DNA from: Aigarchaeota archaeon
GTDB lineage: Archaea > Thermoproteota > Nitrososphaeria_A > Caldarchaeales > Calditenuaceae
Length of the DNA: 64,000 nt
Direction of reading: 5' to 3'
Assembly: GCA_025059745.1 (NCBI GenBank)
Contig: JANXDH010000004.1
Span: 173,783 to 237,782 of the forward strand
Position numbers and translations under genes: made by a program. A model generated the notes under the pieces. It saw nothing but the letters and a program-made list of their open reading frames with translations. It was not told the DNA's origin and did not search any database. Below, one piece after another: positions 17,090 to 24,908 of this stretch (position 1 is the first letter of the stretch; each line of letters opens with the position of its first letter).

Positions 17090-18355
17090 TTAATAAATAT
17101 TATGTACAATGGGTTTTAGGACACCCTCCAATCTACTACTGTACTGAGCAGCTTTCTTAGGCCTCTCCGCGACCTCACGCGGTAGGCCTACCTTCTCCGC
17201 GACCCTCCTCAGTATGACCTTGCGTTCGCCCCCGCTCAGTTTGAGGTGAGGGGGTAGATTCATTGCGAAGTGGAAGAGCGTCCTATCGAGGTAAGGAAGG
17301 AGGAGCGCACACCCTCCAATCGCGGACGCAGCGTAGTCCCTCCTCACCGCGTCCCTCCAGAGGTTGAGCGCATCGGACCTCAGCACGTCACTAATCTCAC
17401 TCTCATTCAATCTGAGGTACTTGTGATAACCGCCGAACAACTCGTCTGCCCCCTGACCCGCCACGAGCACCCTCCTGTTATGGGAGCGCGCGACCTCTGC
17501 GACTGAGTAGAAGATGGTCGCGATCGAGACGTCCATTGCACTCTTCAAGGAGAGGGAGGAGATGACGTACTTGGCCGATCTCACTGCGTCGTCCTTCTCC
17601 ATGATTACCTCCACACTATCAGCACCAACGGCGGTCGCCACGTACCTCGCAGCCTGAAAATCGTTTGATCCTTTGAGGCCAACCGTTATAGCCAGCGGGG
17701 CCAGTCCCAGATCCGCAGATACCTTCAACAAAATTGCACTGTCCACGCCACCCGAGGACATGACAGCCAAAGACCGTCTAGGCGCACTACGCTTGACCGC
17801 ATCGTAAATCATCTCGCTCAACACCTCCGCTACATCACCTTCACCGCGCCTCGAGAAGACGACTCCCTCAAAATTATTGAAAGAGGCGCACGACGATTGT
17901 TCGCATGAGACGGTCGATAGCGGTTCCAGACTCTCGGCTGCTCCGTTAACGGTCCTCAGTAGTGAATCCCAGGACGCGAAGGCCCGTACGTCTCCGTGCG
18001 CATGTGATAACGGAAAGGAACTCACGTGATCAGTATTCACCATGAAGTTTCCGTCACCTCCTACTTTAAGTCTCAGGTAGAACGGCGAGGCGTTACCAGG
18101 CACCTCGAACAACTCGTTCATGGATAGCTCCAGGTGAAGGCCGTCCTTGTTTGATCTAACTATCCCTGTGCCCTTCGAGTGCAGCAAGACAAGGGCGACC
18201 TCGCCCTCTGACTCAGCGAAGCTGCCGGGTGATACGGGATGGCCGTCCAGATATATCTCCACGGTCGGTAGCTTATGCGCATACCTCTGGACCTCGTTGG
18301 CGTACCTCGAGAGTACCTCTGGTCTCTCTGACCCCGCTAGGAACAGGATGGCCAT
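17090..18355 (-). CDS. Asparagine-synthetase-like protein without glutaminase nucleophile
   Basis: A 421-residue protein whose C-terminal half is the PP-loop ATP-pyrophosphatase domain of asparagine synthetase B: SSGGVDSAILLK at 200-211 and VLVAGQGADELFGGYHKY. The N-terminal ~160 residues replace the glutaminase domain. There is no Cys at position 2 (the protein begins MAILFLAGSERP), so glutamine hydrolysis is not expected. It may use ammonia or amidate or adenylate another substrate. It begins 5 bases after the L15e gene and ends 33 bases before the HtrA gene on the same strand. Confidence 0.82.
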   Translation of the reverse strand: MAILFLAGSERPEVLSRYANEVQRYAHKLPTVEIYLDGHPVSPGSFAESEGEVALVLLHSKGTGIVRSNKDGLHLELSMNELFEVPGNASPFYLRLKVGGDGNFMVNTDHVSSFPLSHAHGDVRAFASWDSLLRTVNGAAESLEPLSTVSCEQSSCASFNNFEGVVFSRRGEGDVAEVLSEMIYDAVKRSAPRRSLAVMSSGGVDSAILLKVSADLGLAPLAITVGLKGSNDFQAARYVATAVGADSVEVIMEKDDAVRSAKYVISSLSLKSAMDVSIATIFYSVAEVARSHNRRVLVAGQGADELFGGYHKYLRLNESEISDVLRSDALNLWRDAVRRDYAASAIGGCALLLPYLDRTLFHFAMNLPPHLKLSGGERKVILRRVAEKVGLPREVAERPKKAAQYSSRLEGVLKPIVHNIY

Positions 18356-18360
18356 GAGGC

Positions 18361-18849
18361 CTATCCGTCTCCCATCCTCTTCGTGACGCGCCTCCTCAAG
18401 GGACCAGGCAACTCGACCTCACGGTCCGAGACGATGGAGGGATGGTATGGATCTATCATGATGACCTCGAACCACTTGTACATGCTGTCTGAGAACAGTT
18501 CGTAAGCCCCAAGTGGGTGGAGGTTTGGGTACCTCCTCCTCGCTCTGTTTAATGCCTCCTCACGCATCTCAACGTTCACCTTATGCAGAACCGCACCAAT
18601 GGCCTTAGGCCTCCTCCCGGAGTTCGGCCTCGGTCGAGCGAAGCCGCCCCTCCTGACCCTCACCCTCAAGACGACCACGCCCTGTTTGTCCTTGTAACCT
18701 ATGGATCTGGCCCTATCGAGCCTGAGAGGTTTGTCCACCCTCACTACTGCGGGCTCCCTCCTCCACCTGATCCTCCGCTCCCTCAGAGAGTTCACGAGCT
18801 CTTGGGGTCTCTCGCGCCACATGCTATTCAACTGAGCGTAAAGTCCCAT
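18361..18849 (-). CDS. rpl15e: 50S ribosomal protein L15e
   Basis: A 162-residue protein matching archaeal and eukaryotic L15e along its length, with RPQELVNSLRERRIRWRREPAV near the start, RVRVRRGGFARPRPNSGRRPKA in the middle and NLHPLGAYELFSDSMYKWFEVIMIDP near the end. It is strongly basic, as expected for an rRNA-binding protein of the large subunit. A TATA-like box at 18871-18880 lies 27 bases upstream of the ATG, giving a leaderless transcript. It appears to be the first gene of a series with the asparagine-synthetase-like gene 5 bases downstream. Confidence 0.97.
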   Translation of the reverse strand: MGLYAQLNSMWRERPQELVNSLRERRIRWRREPAVVRVDKPLRLDRARSIGYKDKQGVVVLRVRVRRGGFARPRPNSGRRPKAIGAVLHKVNVEMREEALNRARRRYPNLHPLGAYELFSDSMYKWFEVIMIDPYHPSIVSDREVELPGPLRRRVTKRMGDG

Positions 18850-18870
18850 CGAGACCTCTATTGAGGACGG

Positions 18871-18880
18871 AGTTAAAATA
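18871..18880 (-). promoter_or_regulatory. TATA-like box of rpl15e
   Basis: Minus-strand TATTTTAACT centred 27 bases before the ATG at 18849, the expected distance for an archaeal leaderless mRNA. Confidence 0.55.
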
Positions 18881-18949
18881 CTTTAGACTGATGCCCAACC
18901 CGGGAACGTCTAGACGATCTGATCGTGAGGTGAGGCCGAGTCCTACCCT

Positions 18950-19102
18950 TTACTTACCCTTGACGTACCTCGATGGGTTCCGGGCGAACTGGTCCAGACA
19001 GTATTGAGAACAGAAGTAATAGGTGACTCCCTCGTGTTTGAACGAGTACCTCACCGTCTCTTCAATGACGACCATTCCACATACAGGGTCCTTGGAGGTC
19101 AA
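18950..19102 (-). CDS. Small YHS-domain protein (50 aa)
   Basis: Translating the minus strand from the TTG at 19102 gives 50 residues: an opening LTSKDPVCGMVV, a central HEGVTYYFCSQYCLDQF and an ending NPSRYVKGK before the stop at 18950-18952. DPVCGM, YYFCS..C...F and NP..Y are the full YHS-domain signature, seen in copper/heavy-metal proteins. Three cysteines (8, 31, 35) could bind a metal. An upstream in-frame TAG leaves no longer start, and an AT-rich element around 19131-19138 lies about 33 bases before the TTG. The role is unknown. Metal sensing or delivery is an inference from the family. Confidence 0.85.
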   Translation of the reverse strand: MTSKDPVCGMVVIEETVRYSFKHEGVTYYFCSQYCLDQFARNPSRYVKGK

Positions 19103-19245
19103 GTTAGACGAATCTACAATCTAATCACGAAGATATAGGCCTTTTGGCGTGAGTGACCCGCGGATCATTGATGAGAGTCCTCTCCGAGAAGTAACCCGCA
19201 TGATCAGAAGGACGTTAAATACAGGGAGGTCCAACGACAACTGAC
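19103..19245. other. Intergenic segment between the YHS and ApgM genes
   Basis: About 140 bases with divergent promoters. An AT-rich element near 19131-19138 suits the YHS gene, and GTTAAATA around 19214-19221 lies about 28 bases before the TTG of ApgM. I see no RNA gene here. Confidence 0.4.
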
Positions 19246-20496
19246 TTGACCAGAGCCAGGTGCCTCATAGTACTCCTCGACGGGTTGGGAGACAGGCCGT
19301 CAGTTGAACTAAAGAAGAGGACACCGTTGATGTACGCGAGGAAACCGTTCATCGACAGGCTATCGCGCGAGGGCGTAAACGGGTTGATGGATCCAGTGGG
19401 GCCGGGGATCCCAGTGGGCAGCGATACCGGACACCTCGCGATACTCGGTTATGACCCTTACAAGTATTACACGGGGAGGGGCCCCTTCGAGGCCTTGGGG
19501 GCCGGGATAAGGCTGGAGCCCGGTGACGTGGCCTTCAGGTACAACTTAGCCACGGTCGACGAGAACTGGAGGTTGATAGATAGGAGGGCAGGAAGGATCT
19601 CGACCGAAGAGGCCGAGGTCTTGGCCGATTCTCTAAGAGATCTGGCTGCAGACCTCTCAAAGGGCGGCGTGGAGGTGATAATAAGAAGTACGGTGGAGCA
19701 CAGAGGTGTATTGGTACTCAGGGGCCCGTCCCTCTCTCACAAGGTGACGGACGTTGACCCACATAAGGAGAACGTTACCGTGGAGATGCCGAGACCCACT
19801 GAGGCCTCTGAGGGCGCGAGGAGGACTGCCCAGATACTCGCTGAGCTCATAAAGGGGTCCCACGCCCTGCTTACCGTTCACGAGTTGAACAGGGATAGGG
19901 TGAGGAGGGGGATGATGGCCGCGAACGCTCTGCTCACGAGGGGCGGTGGTGTGATGCCCAACCTCTATTCGCTGAACGAGCGCTTCAAGATCAGGAGCTC
20001 TGTGATCGCGGGGGGCGCGTTGTACAAAGGTGTGTGCGGCGCGGCTGGTATGGAGGTGGTTAACGTCGAGGGAGCTACGGGCACGCTGAAGACCAACTTG
20101 GCCGGGAAGTTCAGGGCGGCTAGGGATAGGCTGAGGGTCGACGACCTAGTCTTCCTCCACATAAAAGGCACAGACAGCGCGTCACACGACAGATCACCGG
20201 CTAGCAAGGCACAGTTCATAGAGAGGGTGGACGAGGAGTTCTCGAGGGCCTTCGGTGATACCCCATCGGGGCTGGTGATCTGCGTGACCGGAGATCACAC
20301 CACCTCATCTATAACCGGGGAGCACAGGGGTGACCCAGTGCCGCTGCTGATATGGGGAGATGAGGTGAGGAGAGACGGTGTAGAGAGTTTCGACGAGGTC
20401 AACTGTTCAAAGGGGGGCCTGAACCGGCTGCGAGGCCTCGACCTGATGAACGTTCTGCTAGACGTCGCGAACGTCACCGAGATGTTTGGCGAGTGA
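19246..20496 (+). CDS. apgM: 2,3-bisphosphoglycerate-independent phosphoglycerate mutase, archaeal type
   Basis: A 416-residue alkaline-phosphatase-superfamily enzyme that interconverts 3- and 2-phosphoglycerate. The metal-binding opening LIVLLDGLGDRP, the catalytic serine motif GIPVGSDTGHLAILGYDP, HIKGTDSASHDR and VTGDHTTSS are all intact. Length is typical of the archaeal short form. The start is the TTG at 19246, preceded by a TATA-like GTTAAATA about 28 bases upstream, so the transcript is probably leaderless. With PPDK and FBP aldolase/phosphatase it supplies the lower half of glycolysis or gluconeogenesis. Confidence 0.96.
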   Translation: MTRARCLIVLLDGLGDRPSVELKKRTPLMYARKPFIDRLSREGVNGLMDPVGPGIPVGSDTGHLAILGYDPYKYYTGRGPFEALGAGIRLEPGDVAFRYNLATVDENWRLIDRRAGRISTEEAEVLADSLRDLAADLSKGGVEVIIRSTVEHRGVLVLRGPSLSHKVTDVDPHKENVTVEMPRPTEASEGARRTAQILAELIKGSHALLTVHELNRDRVRRGMMAANALLTRGGGVMPNLYSLNERFKIRSSVIAGGALYKGVCGAAGMEVVNVEGATGTLKTNLAGKFRAARDRLRVDDLVFLHIKGTDSASHDRSPASKAQFIERVDEEFSRAFGDTPSGLVICVTGDHTTSSITGEHRGDPVPLLIWGDEVRRDGVESFDEVNCSKGGLNRLRGLDLMNVLLDVANVTEMFGE

Positions 20497-20499
20497 GCT

Positions 20500-20847
20500 A
20501 TGAAGACGTCTAGAGCGGTGACCGTCATAGGCCTGGTTCTCGTTCTTGCCTACGTCTCCCAGACCATCATCCTCTTATCCCGTGGAACTGAGAACGCCTC
20601 ACTGGTCTACCTGAACTTGGTCTACGCCGCATCCTACGCCGTCAGCATCGTACTCATCAACTCGATCCTAAAAGTTGGCGTCATCATGGGTGTTATGGCG
20701 GGGACGATCAACGCAGTCAGGTTGCTACCGGCCTCCTTCGCGGTCGAGAGGGGTCTGCCCTTCATCGCCTCGCACGCGGCACTTATAGTCTTGGCGTGTA
20801 CGTTCGTCGCGCTCTCCTCCCTTCTCCCGCTCTCCTCGTCTGAGTAA
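20500..20847 (+). CDS. Small four-helix membrane protein, unknown function
   Basis: A 115-residue protein starting three bases after the ApgM stop, so probably co-transcribed with it. Four hydrophobic segments span about residues 7-27, 37-56, 58-76 and 88-110, with few charged residues, and I recognise no family. Its last 123 bases lie antisense to the end of the coiled-coil gene on the other strand. Confidence 0.6.
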   Translation: MKTSRAVTVIGLVLVLAYVSQTIILLSRGTENASLVYLNLVYAASYAVSIVLINSILKVGVIMGVMAGTINAVRLLPASFAVERGLPFIASHAALIVLACTFVALSSLLPLSSSE

Positions 20848-21027
20848 GACGTCCCTGAGGAGCCTCTCCGATACCCTCTCGTATCGCTCCTCGAACTCGG
20901 CCCTAGCCTTGACGTAATCTTCTGCGCTCAGTCTGTTAGCCCTGAAATCCTCGGTAACCGAACGGACGCTCGCACTCAACTCCGAGAGATCGCTCTTCAC
21001 GGCCGAGATCTTTCTCTTAACCCTCAT
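20725..21027 (-). CDS. Coiled-coil basic protein downstream of S19e
   Basis: A 100-residue charged protein. Residues 1-65 form a likely coiled coil (VKRKISAVKSDLSELSASVRS and LSAEDYVKARAEFEERYERV). The last ~35 residues are a disordered Arg/Glu/Asp-rich tail. The ATG lies 15 bases after the S19e stop, so the two genes probably form an operon, and a ribosome or nucleic-acid role is possible. The C-terminal tail overlaps the convergent membrane-protein gene by 123 bases, which is unusual and lowers confidence in the tail. Confidence 0.55.
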   Translation of the reverse strand: MRVKRKISAVKSDLSELSASVRSVTEDFRANRLSAEDYVKARAEFEERYERVSERLLRDVLLRRGEREKGGERDERTRQDYKCRVRGDEGQTPLDREGGR

Positions 21028-21042
21028 CGATCACTACGTCCC

Positions 21043-21462
21043 TTACCTCTTGGTCAAGAGCGACTTGCTGAGAGAGTTGAGCAACTTCCTCCCCTTATCG
21101 GTCAAGACTCTCCCTTTACGATCGGCCCTCTGGACCAGCCCCGCCACCTCGAGTTGCTGGCACATCTTCCTGACAATGGTCCCGCTGCCCTTAGCGAACC
21201 TCGGCGCGCCGTGACCGACCCTGTGACGACCGCCATAATATTTCCTTAGTCTCGAGACCCCTATAGGGCCCTTTAGGTACAGCCTCCTTAATATTGATGC
21301 GGACCTCACGTACCACCAGTCTGGGTCTGCAGGAGGCCTCTCTCTACTCACCCCCGTCTTCACGTAAGGCGCCCAGGTGGGAGGCTTGACCAGTCCGTTC
21401 TCTTTGAGATATCTCGCTGTCAGCTCGATCAGTTGACCCGCCTCGACGAGTTTTACGCTCAA
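21043..21462 (-). CDS. rps19e: 30S ribosomal protein S19e
   Basis: About 139 residues of S19e, a winged-helix protein of the small subunit. Typical segments are PTWAPYVKTGVSRERPPADPDWWYVRSASILR, RLYLKGPIGVSRLRKYYGG and a C-terminal LTDKGRKLLNSLSKSL. The TTG at 21462 is chosen: it starts SVKLVEAGQLIELTARYLKENG, as in the family, and lies about 30 bases from the TATA-like box at 21488-21495. A TTG at 21477 would place the start too close to the box. The coiled-coil gene follows after 15 bases. Confidence 0.95.
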   Translation of the reverse strand: MSVKLVEAGQLIELTARYLKENGLVKPPTWAPYVKTGVSRERPPADPDWWYVRSASILRRLYLKGPIGVSRLRKYYGGRHRVGHGAPRFAKGSGTIVRKMCQQLEVAGLVQRADRKGRVLTDKGRKLLNSLSKSLLTKR

Positions 21463-21487
21463 TCTATTATTGACCAAAGAGGTGCGA

Positions 21488-21495
21488 TTTATAAA
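21488..21495 (-). promoter_or_regulatory. TATA-like box of rps19e
   Basis: Minus-strand TTTATAAA located about 30 bases upstream of the TTG at 21462. It decides between the two possible TTG starts. Confidence 0.55.
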
Positions 21496-21645
21496 CTAAA
21501 CCCCTCACGCTCTCCGATCGCGATAGAGGAACAGTTAACCTTTAGGGATTATTGAGAGAATACTCTGATAATCCACCGAGAACATCAAATCGTTTGACGG
21601 GTAGTTAGAAATATATCATGAGGGGGAGGAGGATCCAGCTGAAAC

Positions 21646-22194
21646 ATGTTCAAGAGTAGCGACGAGAAGACGATGAGGCTGGTAGGCGACGCCCTGAACA
21701 AGCTTGAGGTCATAAACAACAAACTCTCTCACCGGATCAACTACATGTCGGGAAGGAGCAAGCAGCTCTTCGATTACTGCGTCAAGGCTCAGATGGAGGG
21801 AGACGTGGAAAGGGCGTCGGTCTACGCATCGGAGCTGAGCCAGCTGAGGAAGAGCATCAACACGATGGTCAGGAGCCAACTCGTCATAGAGTCGGTCATC
21901 AACAGACTATACACGGTGAAGGACTTCAAGGAGGCCAAGGACGTCATAATGCCCGTGATGGGCTTGGTCAAGAAGCTGGAGAAGAACGTCTACGCGAGCC
22001 TCCCCGAGATAGGCACCAACGTCAGATACGTCCAAGAGGTACTGGACGACGTCGTCCACGAGATAGGCATAATGAGCGATGCACCGTCACTCATAACGTC
22101 TACCGATAGTGAGGACGCTGCTAAGATACTGAAGGAGGCCTCAGAGGTCGCCCTCAGGAGGAAGAAGGACCTGCTCCCAGAGGCATCACCGTAA
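21646..22194 (+). CDS. ESCRT-III-like protein, CdvB family (Snf7 domain)
   Basis: A 182-residue helical protein with the Snf7/ESCRT-III layout: a basic, helical N-terminal half (VGDALNKLEVINNKLSHRINYMSGRSKQLFDYCVKAQ) and an acidic C-terminal half (EIGTNVRYVQEVLDDVVHEIG). It should polymerise on membranes during cell division or vesicle release, as do the CdvB proteins of TACK archaea. No obvious MIT-interacting motif or winged helix is present at the C-terminus, so it looks like a short paralogue. No CdvC (Vps4) gene is adjacent. A TATA-like element near 21604-21618 and a GGAGG sequence at 21627-21631 precede the ATG. Confidence 0.85.
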   Translation: MFKSSDEKTMRLVGDALNKLEVINNKLSHRINYMSGRSKQLFDYCVKAQMEGDVERASVYASELSQLRKSINTMVRSQLVIESVINRLYTVKDFKEAKDVIMPVMGLVKKLEKNVYASLPEIGTNVRYVQEVLDDVVHEIGIMSDAPSLITSTDSEDAAKILKEASEVALRRKKDLLPEASP

Positions 22195-22269
22195 CGAAGA
22201 GGACCCCGCACGCTCCCAAGACGAAAATTTATCTCTGAGACCTAGAGAATATAGAAATGGACGCCACAT

Positions 22270-22737
22270 ATGATGCTAGAACGGAAGTCCGCCGGCGCGG
22301 TGGTCTTCACAGAGATCGATGGGGAGAGGTACTATCTACTGCTGCTCTACGGGGCCGGTCATTGGGACCTACCTAAGGGCGGCATCGAGAGGGGGGAGAG
22401 CGAACTAGACACAGTCCGACGAGAGGTGAGGGAGGAGACCGGGATAGAGGACCTGGTCATAATAGACGGCTTCAGAAAGGTGATAAACTACTTCTACAAG
22501 AGCGGTAGTGCACTGGTCAGGAAGACCGTGGTCTTCTACCTCGCTAAAACGCCCCAGACAGAGGTCAGACTGAGTCATGAGCATAACGCGTACGCTTGGT
22601 TGAAGATGGAGGACGCAATGGTCACCCTCACGTATAAGACAGCGAAGGAGGTCCTATTCGAGGCCAACCAGTTCATCTTTCCCCTTGAGAGGTCCGGTTA
22701 TTACGAGGGAGCCCCGCTCAGGAGGACTAGGGTGTAA
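22270..22737 (+). CDS. Nudix hydrolase
   Basis: A 155-residue Nudix protein. The Nudix box begins GGIERGESELDT and continues REVREETGI (residues about 37-59), fitting GX5EX7REUXEEXGU. The flanking WDLPKGG and VVFYLAKTP resemble diadenosine tetraphosphate hydrolases, so the substrate may be Ap4A or another nucleoside di- or polyphosphate. Two consecutive ATG codons at 22270 and 22273 both fit the start. An AT-rich element lies near 22222-22233. Confidence 0.92.
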   Translation: MMLERKSAGAVVFTEIDGERYYLLLLYGAGHWDLPKGGIERGESELDTVRREVREETGIEDLVIIDGFRKVINYFYKSGSALVRKTVVFYLAKTPQTEVRLSHEHNAYAWLKMEDAMVTLTYKTAKEVLFEANQFIFPLERSGYYEGAPLRRTRV

Positions 22738-22800
22738 CGGTCTGCGACTGACAACCCTAGAGGGATCTTAATATAGAGTCACAGAGGTAAGTAGCACTTG

Positions 22801-24567
22801 ATGCAGACGACATGGAGGTCCACCGCGCTCGTGGCCTTGTTGGTCTTGGCATTCTCTCTCGTGCAGTTGATGATCGAGGCGGACCCTGTTAACGCCTCTG
22901 TTAGCGACCTGACGGTCTTGGTATACGACGCCAAAGGGAACCCCAGGCAGGGAGTTGAGGTGTCCCTCACCAACGCAACCGTAACCTTCAGGTCCACGAC
23001 CGACGTCAACGGCAGAGCGGTCTTCAGGTCGATTTCATCCGGGGGGTACGAGGCATACGTCACGGTCGGCGGCGTCAAGGTGGCCAGTGCGAGGGTCACC
23101 CTGCCAACCGACAGCACGGTGAGACTCAACCTAATGGTATCCACGATCAAGGTAGAGGTGAGGGACGTTGAGAACGTCCCCGTACAGGGTCTGACAGTTA
23201 CGATCTCTCCATCAGGCCGTCTCTTCAGTAGGAGTGCGGTCACGAACATCAACGGGAGCGCGACCTTTCCGGACCTCCCGAACTCGGCCCTCGATAACGT
23301 GGGCGAATACACGATCGAGGCCCTCTATAAGGGCATCAGGGTGGCCGAGGTGAGGGTCACGCTCCCGGTCGCAGATGAGACGGTGACGGTGAACGCCAAG
23401 GTGGCCCCTCTCTCACTCAGGTTCGTTGATCTGGAAAGGGTCCCTGTACCGTCTGCGTCCTTAAACCTCCGTGCAGGCCCTCTCCAAGAGATCATCCAGG
23501 TAACCAACGGTGAGATGGGTACCGTCCAGCTACCTCTATCAGAGGTCGTTGGGACCTACTCGTACAGCGTGCTGATGAGTTACACCGATCCCACCAGACC
23601 GTTCCCTGTGTTCAATGGTACGCTCTCGCTGACCTCTAGAGTAACGGGTGAGAGAGTCCTAGAGCTCGCGAGGTTATCGTTGACGTTAAGGGACGATGCG
23701 GGTCAACCGCTACAGGGTATGACTCTTGAGCTGAGCAACGAGAGGACGGGACTGATAGGCAGGGCCACCTCCGGGACCGCGGGTACAGCCCTATTCGAGT
23801 TCGTACCCCTATCGAGAGGTCAGGCATCGCCTGGAGACTACAGGTTAACCGTCTCCAAGCAGGGCACCCCACTGACCACCTACACCGTAACCCTCGCGGA
23901 ACCATCTAGAAAGATGGATTTAGTCGTCGAGAGGAGGCCGTTCATCGTTAGAGTGATAAAGGCGGACGGTTCTCCCCTGATCGGCGCGGTCCTCAATTTG
24001 ATAGACGTCGTGACGGGCCAGAGGAGCAACGGGACCACCGACTCAGAAGGGCGGGTCACCACGAGGGCTCTCGGTGGAGCTCACTCGTACGAGGTGATCT
24101 ATAAGGGCAACAGGGTATCGTCTGGGATGGTTGATCTGATGGGCGACGTCGCGACCATCACGGCCCTCGGCGTGGACCTGAGAGTGATACTGAAAGTCTA
24201 TGACTGGTTCGGCAACCCCATCCCGGATGCGGTCCTCAACGTCTACCAGCGCGGTGAGAGGATACCCACGACCACCACCGGACCTAACGTCCACTCGGCC
24301 GTGCTCCCGGTCGCGGGAAGCTTTACCGTGGAGGTCTTGCTGGGAGACGAGCTCTCGATGAGGAGACACTTCGAGACCTACACCGGTACGACGTTAGTGG
24401 TATCACTTTACGGGCTCTACTTGAACGGTACGTTGATCGACGCGGCCCTCCTCTTCAACACCGTCTCGGCCGTCTTCCTCGCGGCCGCTGTCATCGCTGT
24501 GGGGGTGATATACCTGTCTAGAAAGAGGAAGATGGCCCCGGAGAAAGATAGCAAAAGTGAAATATGA
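22801..24567 (+). CDS. Surface protein with six tandem carboxypeptidase-regulatory-like domains
   Basis: A 588-residue cell-surface protein. A signal peptide (residues 6-30, ALVALLVLAFSLVQLMIEA) is followed by about six beta-sandwich repeats of ~80 residues (near 37-110, 112-200, 203-288, 290-375, 378-455 and 457-540). Each starts with a strand and a turn such as VYDAKGNPRQGVEVSLTN, VRDVENVPVQGLTVTI or VYDWFGNPIPDAVLNV, the pattern of CarboxypepD_reg/transthyretin-like domains. A C-terminal membrane helix and basic tail (SRKRKMAPEK) anchor it. It has many N-x-S/T sites and no cysteine, consistent with a glycosylated S-layer-associated or adhesive protein. The start could be the TTG at 22798. 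Confidence 0.78.
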   Translation: MQTTWRSTALVALLVLAFSLVQLMIEADPVNASVSDLTVLVYDAKGNPRQGVEVSLTNATVTFRSTTDVNGRAVFRSISSGGYEAYVTVGGVKVASARVTLPTDSTVRLNLMVSTIKVEVRDVENVPVQGLTVTISPSGRLFSRSAVTNINGSATFPDLPNSALDNVGEYTIEALYKGIRVAEVRVTLPVADETVTVNAKVAPLSLRFVDLERVPVPSASLNLRAGPLQEIIQVTNGEMGTVQLPLSEVVGTYSYSVLMSYTDPTRPFPVFNGTLSLTSRVTGERVLELARLSLTLRDDAGQPLQGMTLELSNERTGLIGRATSGTAGTALFEFVPLSRGQASPGDYRLTVSKQGTPLTTYTVTLAEPSRKMDLVVERRPFIVRVIKADGSPLIGAVLNLIDVVTGQRSNGTTDSEGRVTTRALGGAHSYEVIYKGNRVSSGMVDLMGDVATITALGVDLRVILKVYDWFGNPIPDAVLNVYQRGERIPTTTTGPNVHSAVLPVAGSFTVEVLLGDELSMRRHFETYTGTTLVVSLYGLYLNGTLIDAALLFNTVSAVFLAAAVIAVGVIYLSRKRKMAPEKDSKSEI

Positions 24568-24602
24568 CGTGATTCCACTATTACGTCAGAAGGGGAAGGG
24601 TA

Positions 24603-24908
24603 TTGGGTTGGGTCCTTAGTAGGGAGCCGACTGAGATATGCAACCCACTCTGCAGGTTCTTCAGGTGCGGCAAGAGCGCTTTGGATATCAAACGCGATCC
24701 TCCGTGGTGCAACTGGGTCAACGCCCCCTGTATCGGATACAAGTGTCCCTTCGCCAACTGCGCTCAACTGAAGTTACTCTTCGACGGTAGGTGCGCCCTC
24801 TTCGTCAAGAGGAAGACCAACGAAGACCGGGATCTGACGGCGACGGTACCCGGGGTAGGCGCGAGCGTCAAATCTAAGAAGAAGCTCGAGGACCTCGGAG
24901 TACTATAA
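24603..24908 (+). CDS. Cys-rich protein linked to CofE
   Basis: A 101-residue protein with eight cysteines (about positions 13, 17, 22, 36, 43, 48, 53, 64) in ICNPLCRFFRCG, PPWCNWVNAPCIGYKCPFANC and GRC patterns. Two four-Cys metal sites are possible (zinc or iron-sulfur). The last ~35 residues are basic and may be flexible (VKSKKKLEDLGVL). Its stop codon overlaps the ATG of CofE, which indicates translational coupling. I recognise no named family. The start is a TTG at 24603 or possibly the TTG at 24608. Confidence 0.68.
   Translation: MGWVLSREPTEICNPLCRFFRCGKSALDIKRDPPWCNWVNAPCIGYKCPFANCAQLKLLFDGRCALFVKRKTNEDRDLTATVPGVGASVKSKKKLEDLGVL

Noticed and set aside
19168-19200. TGATGA followed by guide-like bases, resembling a C/D-box RNA
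   Set aside because: No CTGA D box at a proper distance and no terminal stem; too weak to call.
22779-23312. Minus-strand open frame of 177 codons
   Set aside because: Antisense to the repeat-containing surface protein, rich in Thr/Ser/Leu from the complementary codons; no promoter or homology.
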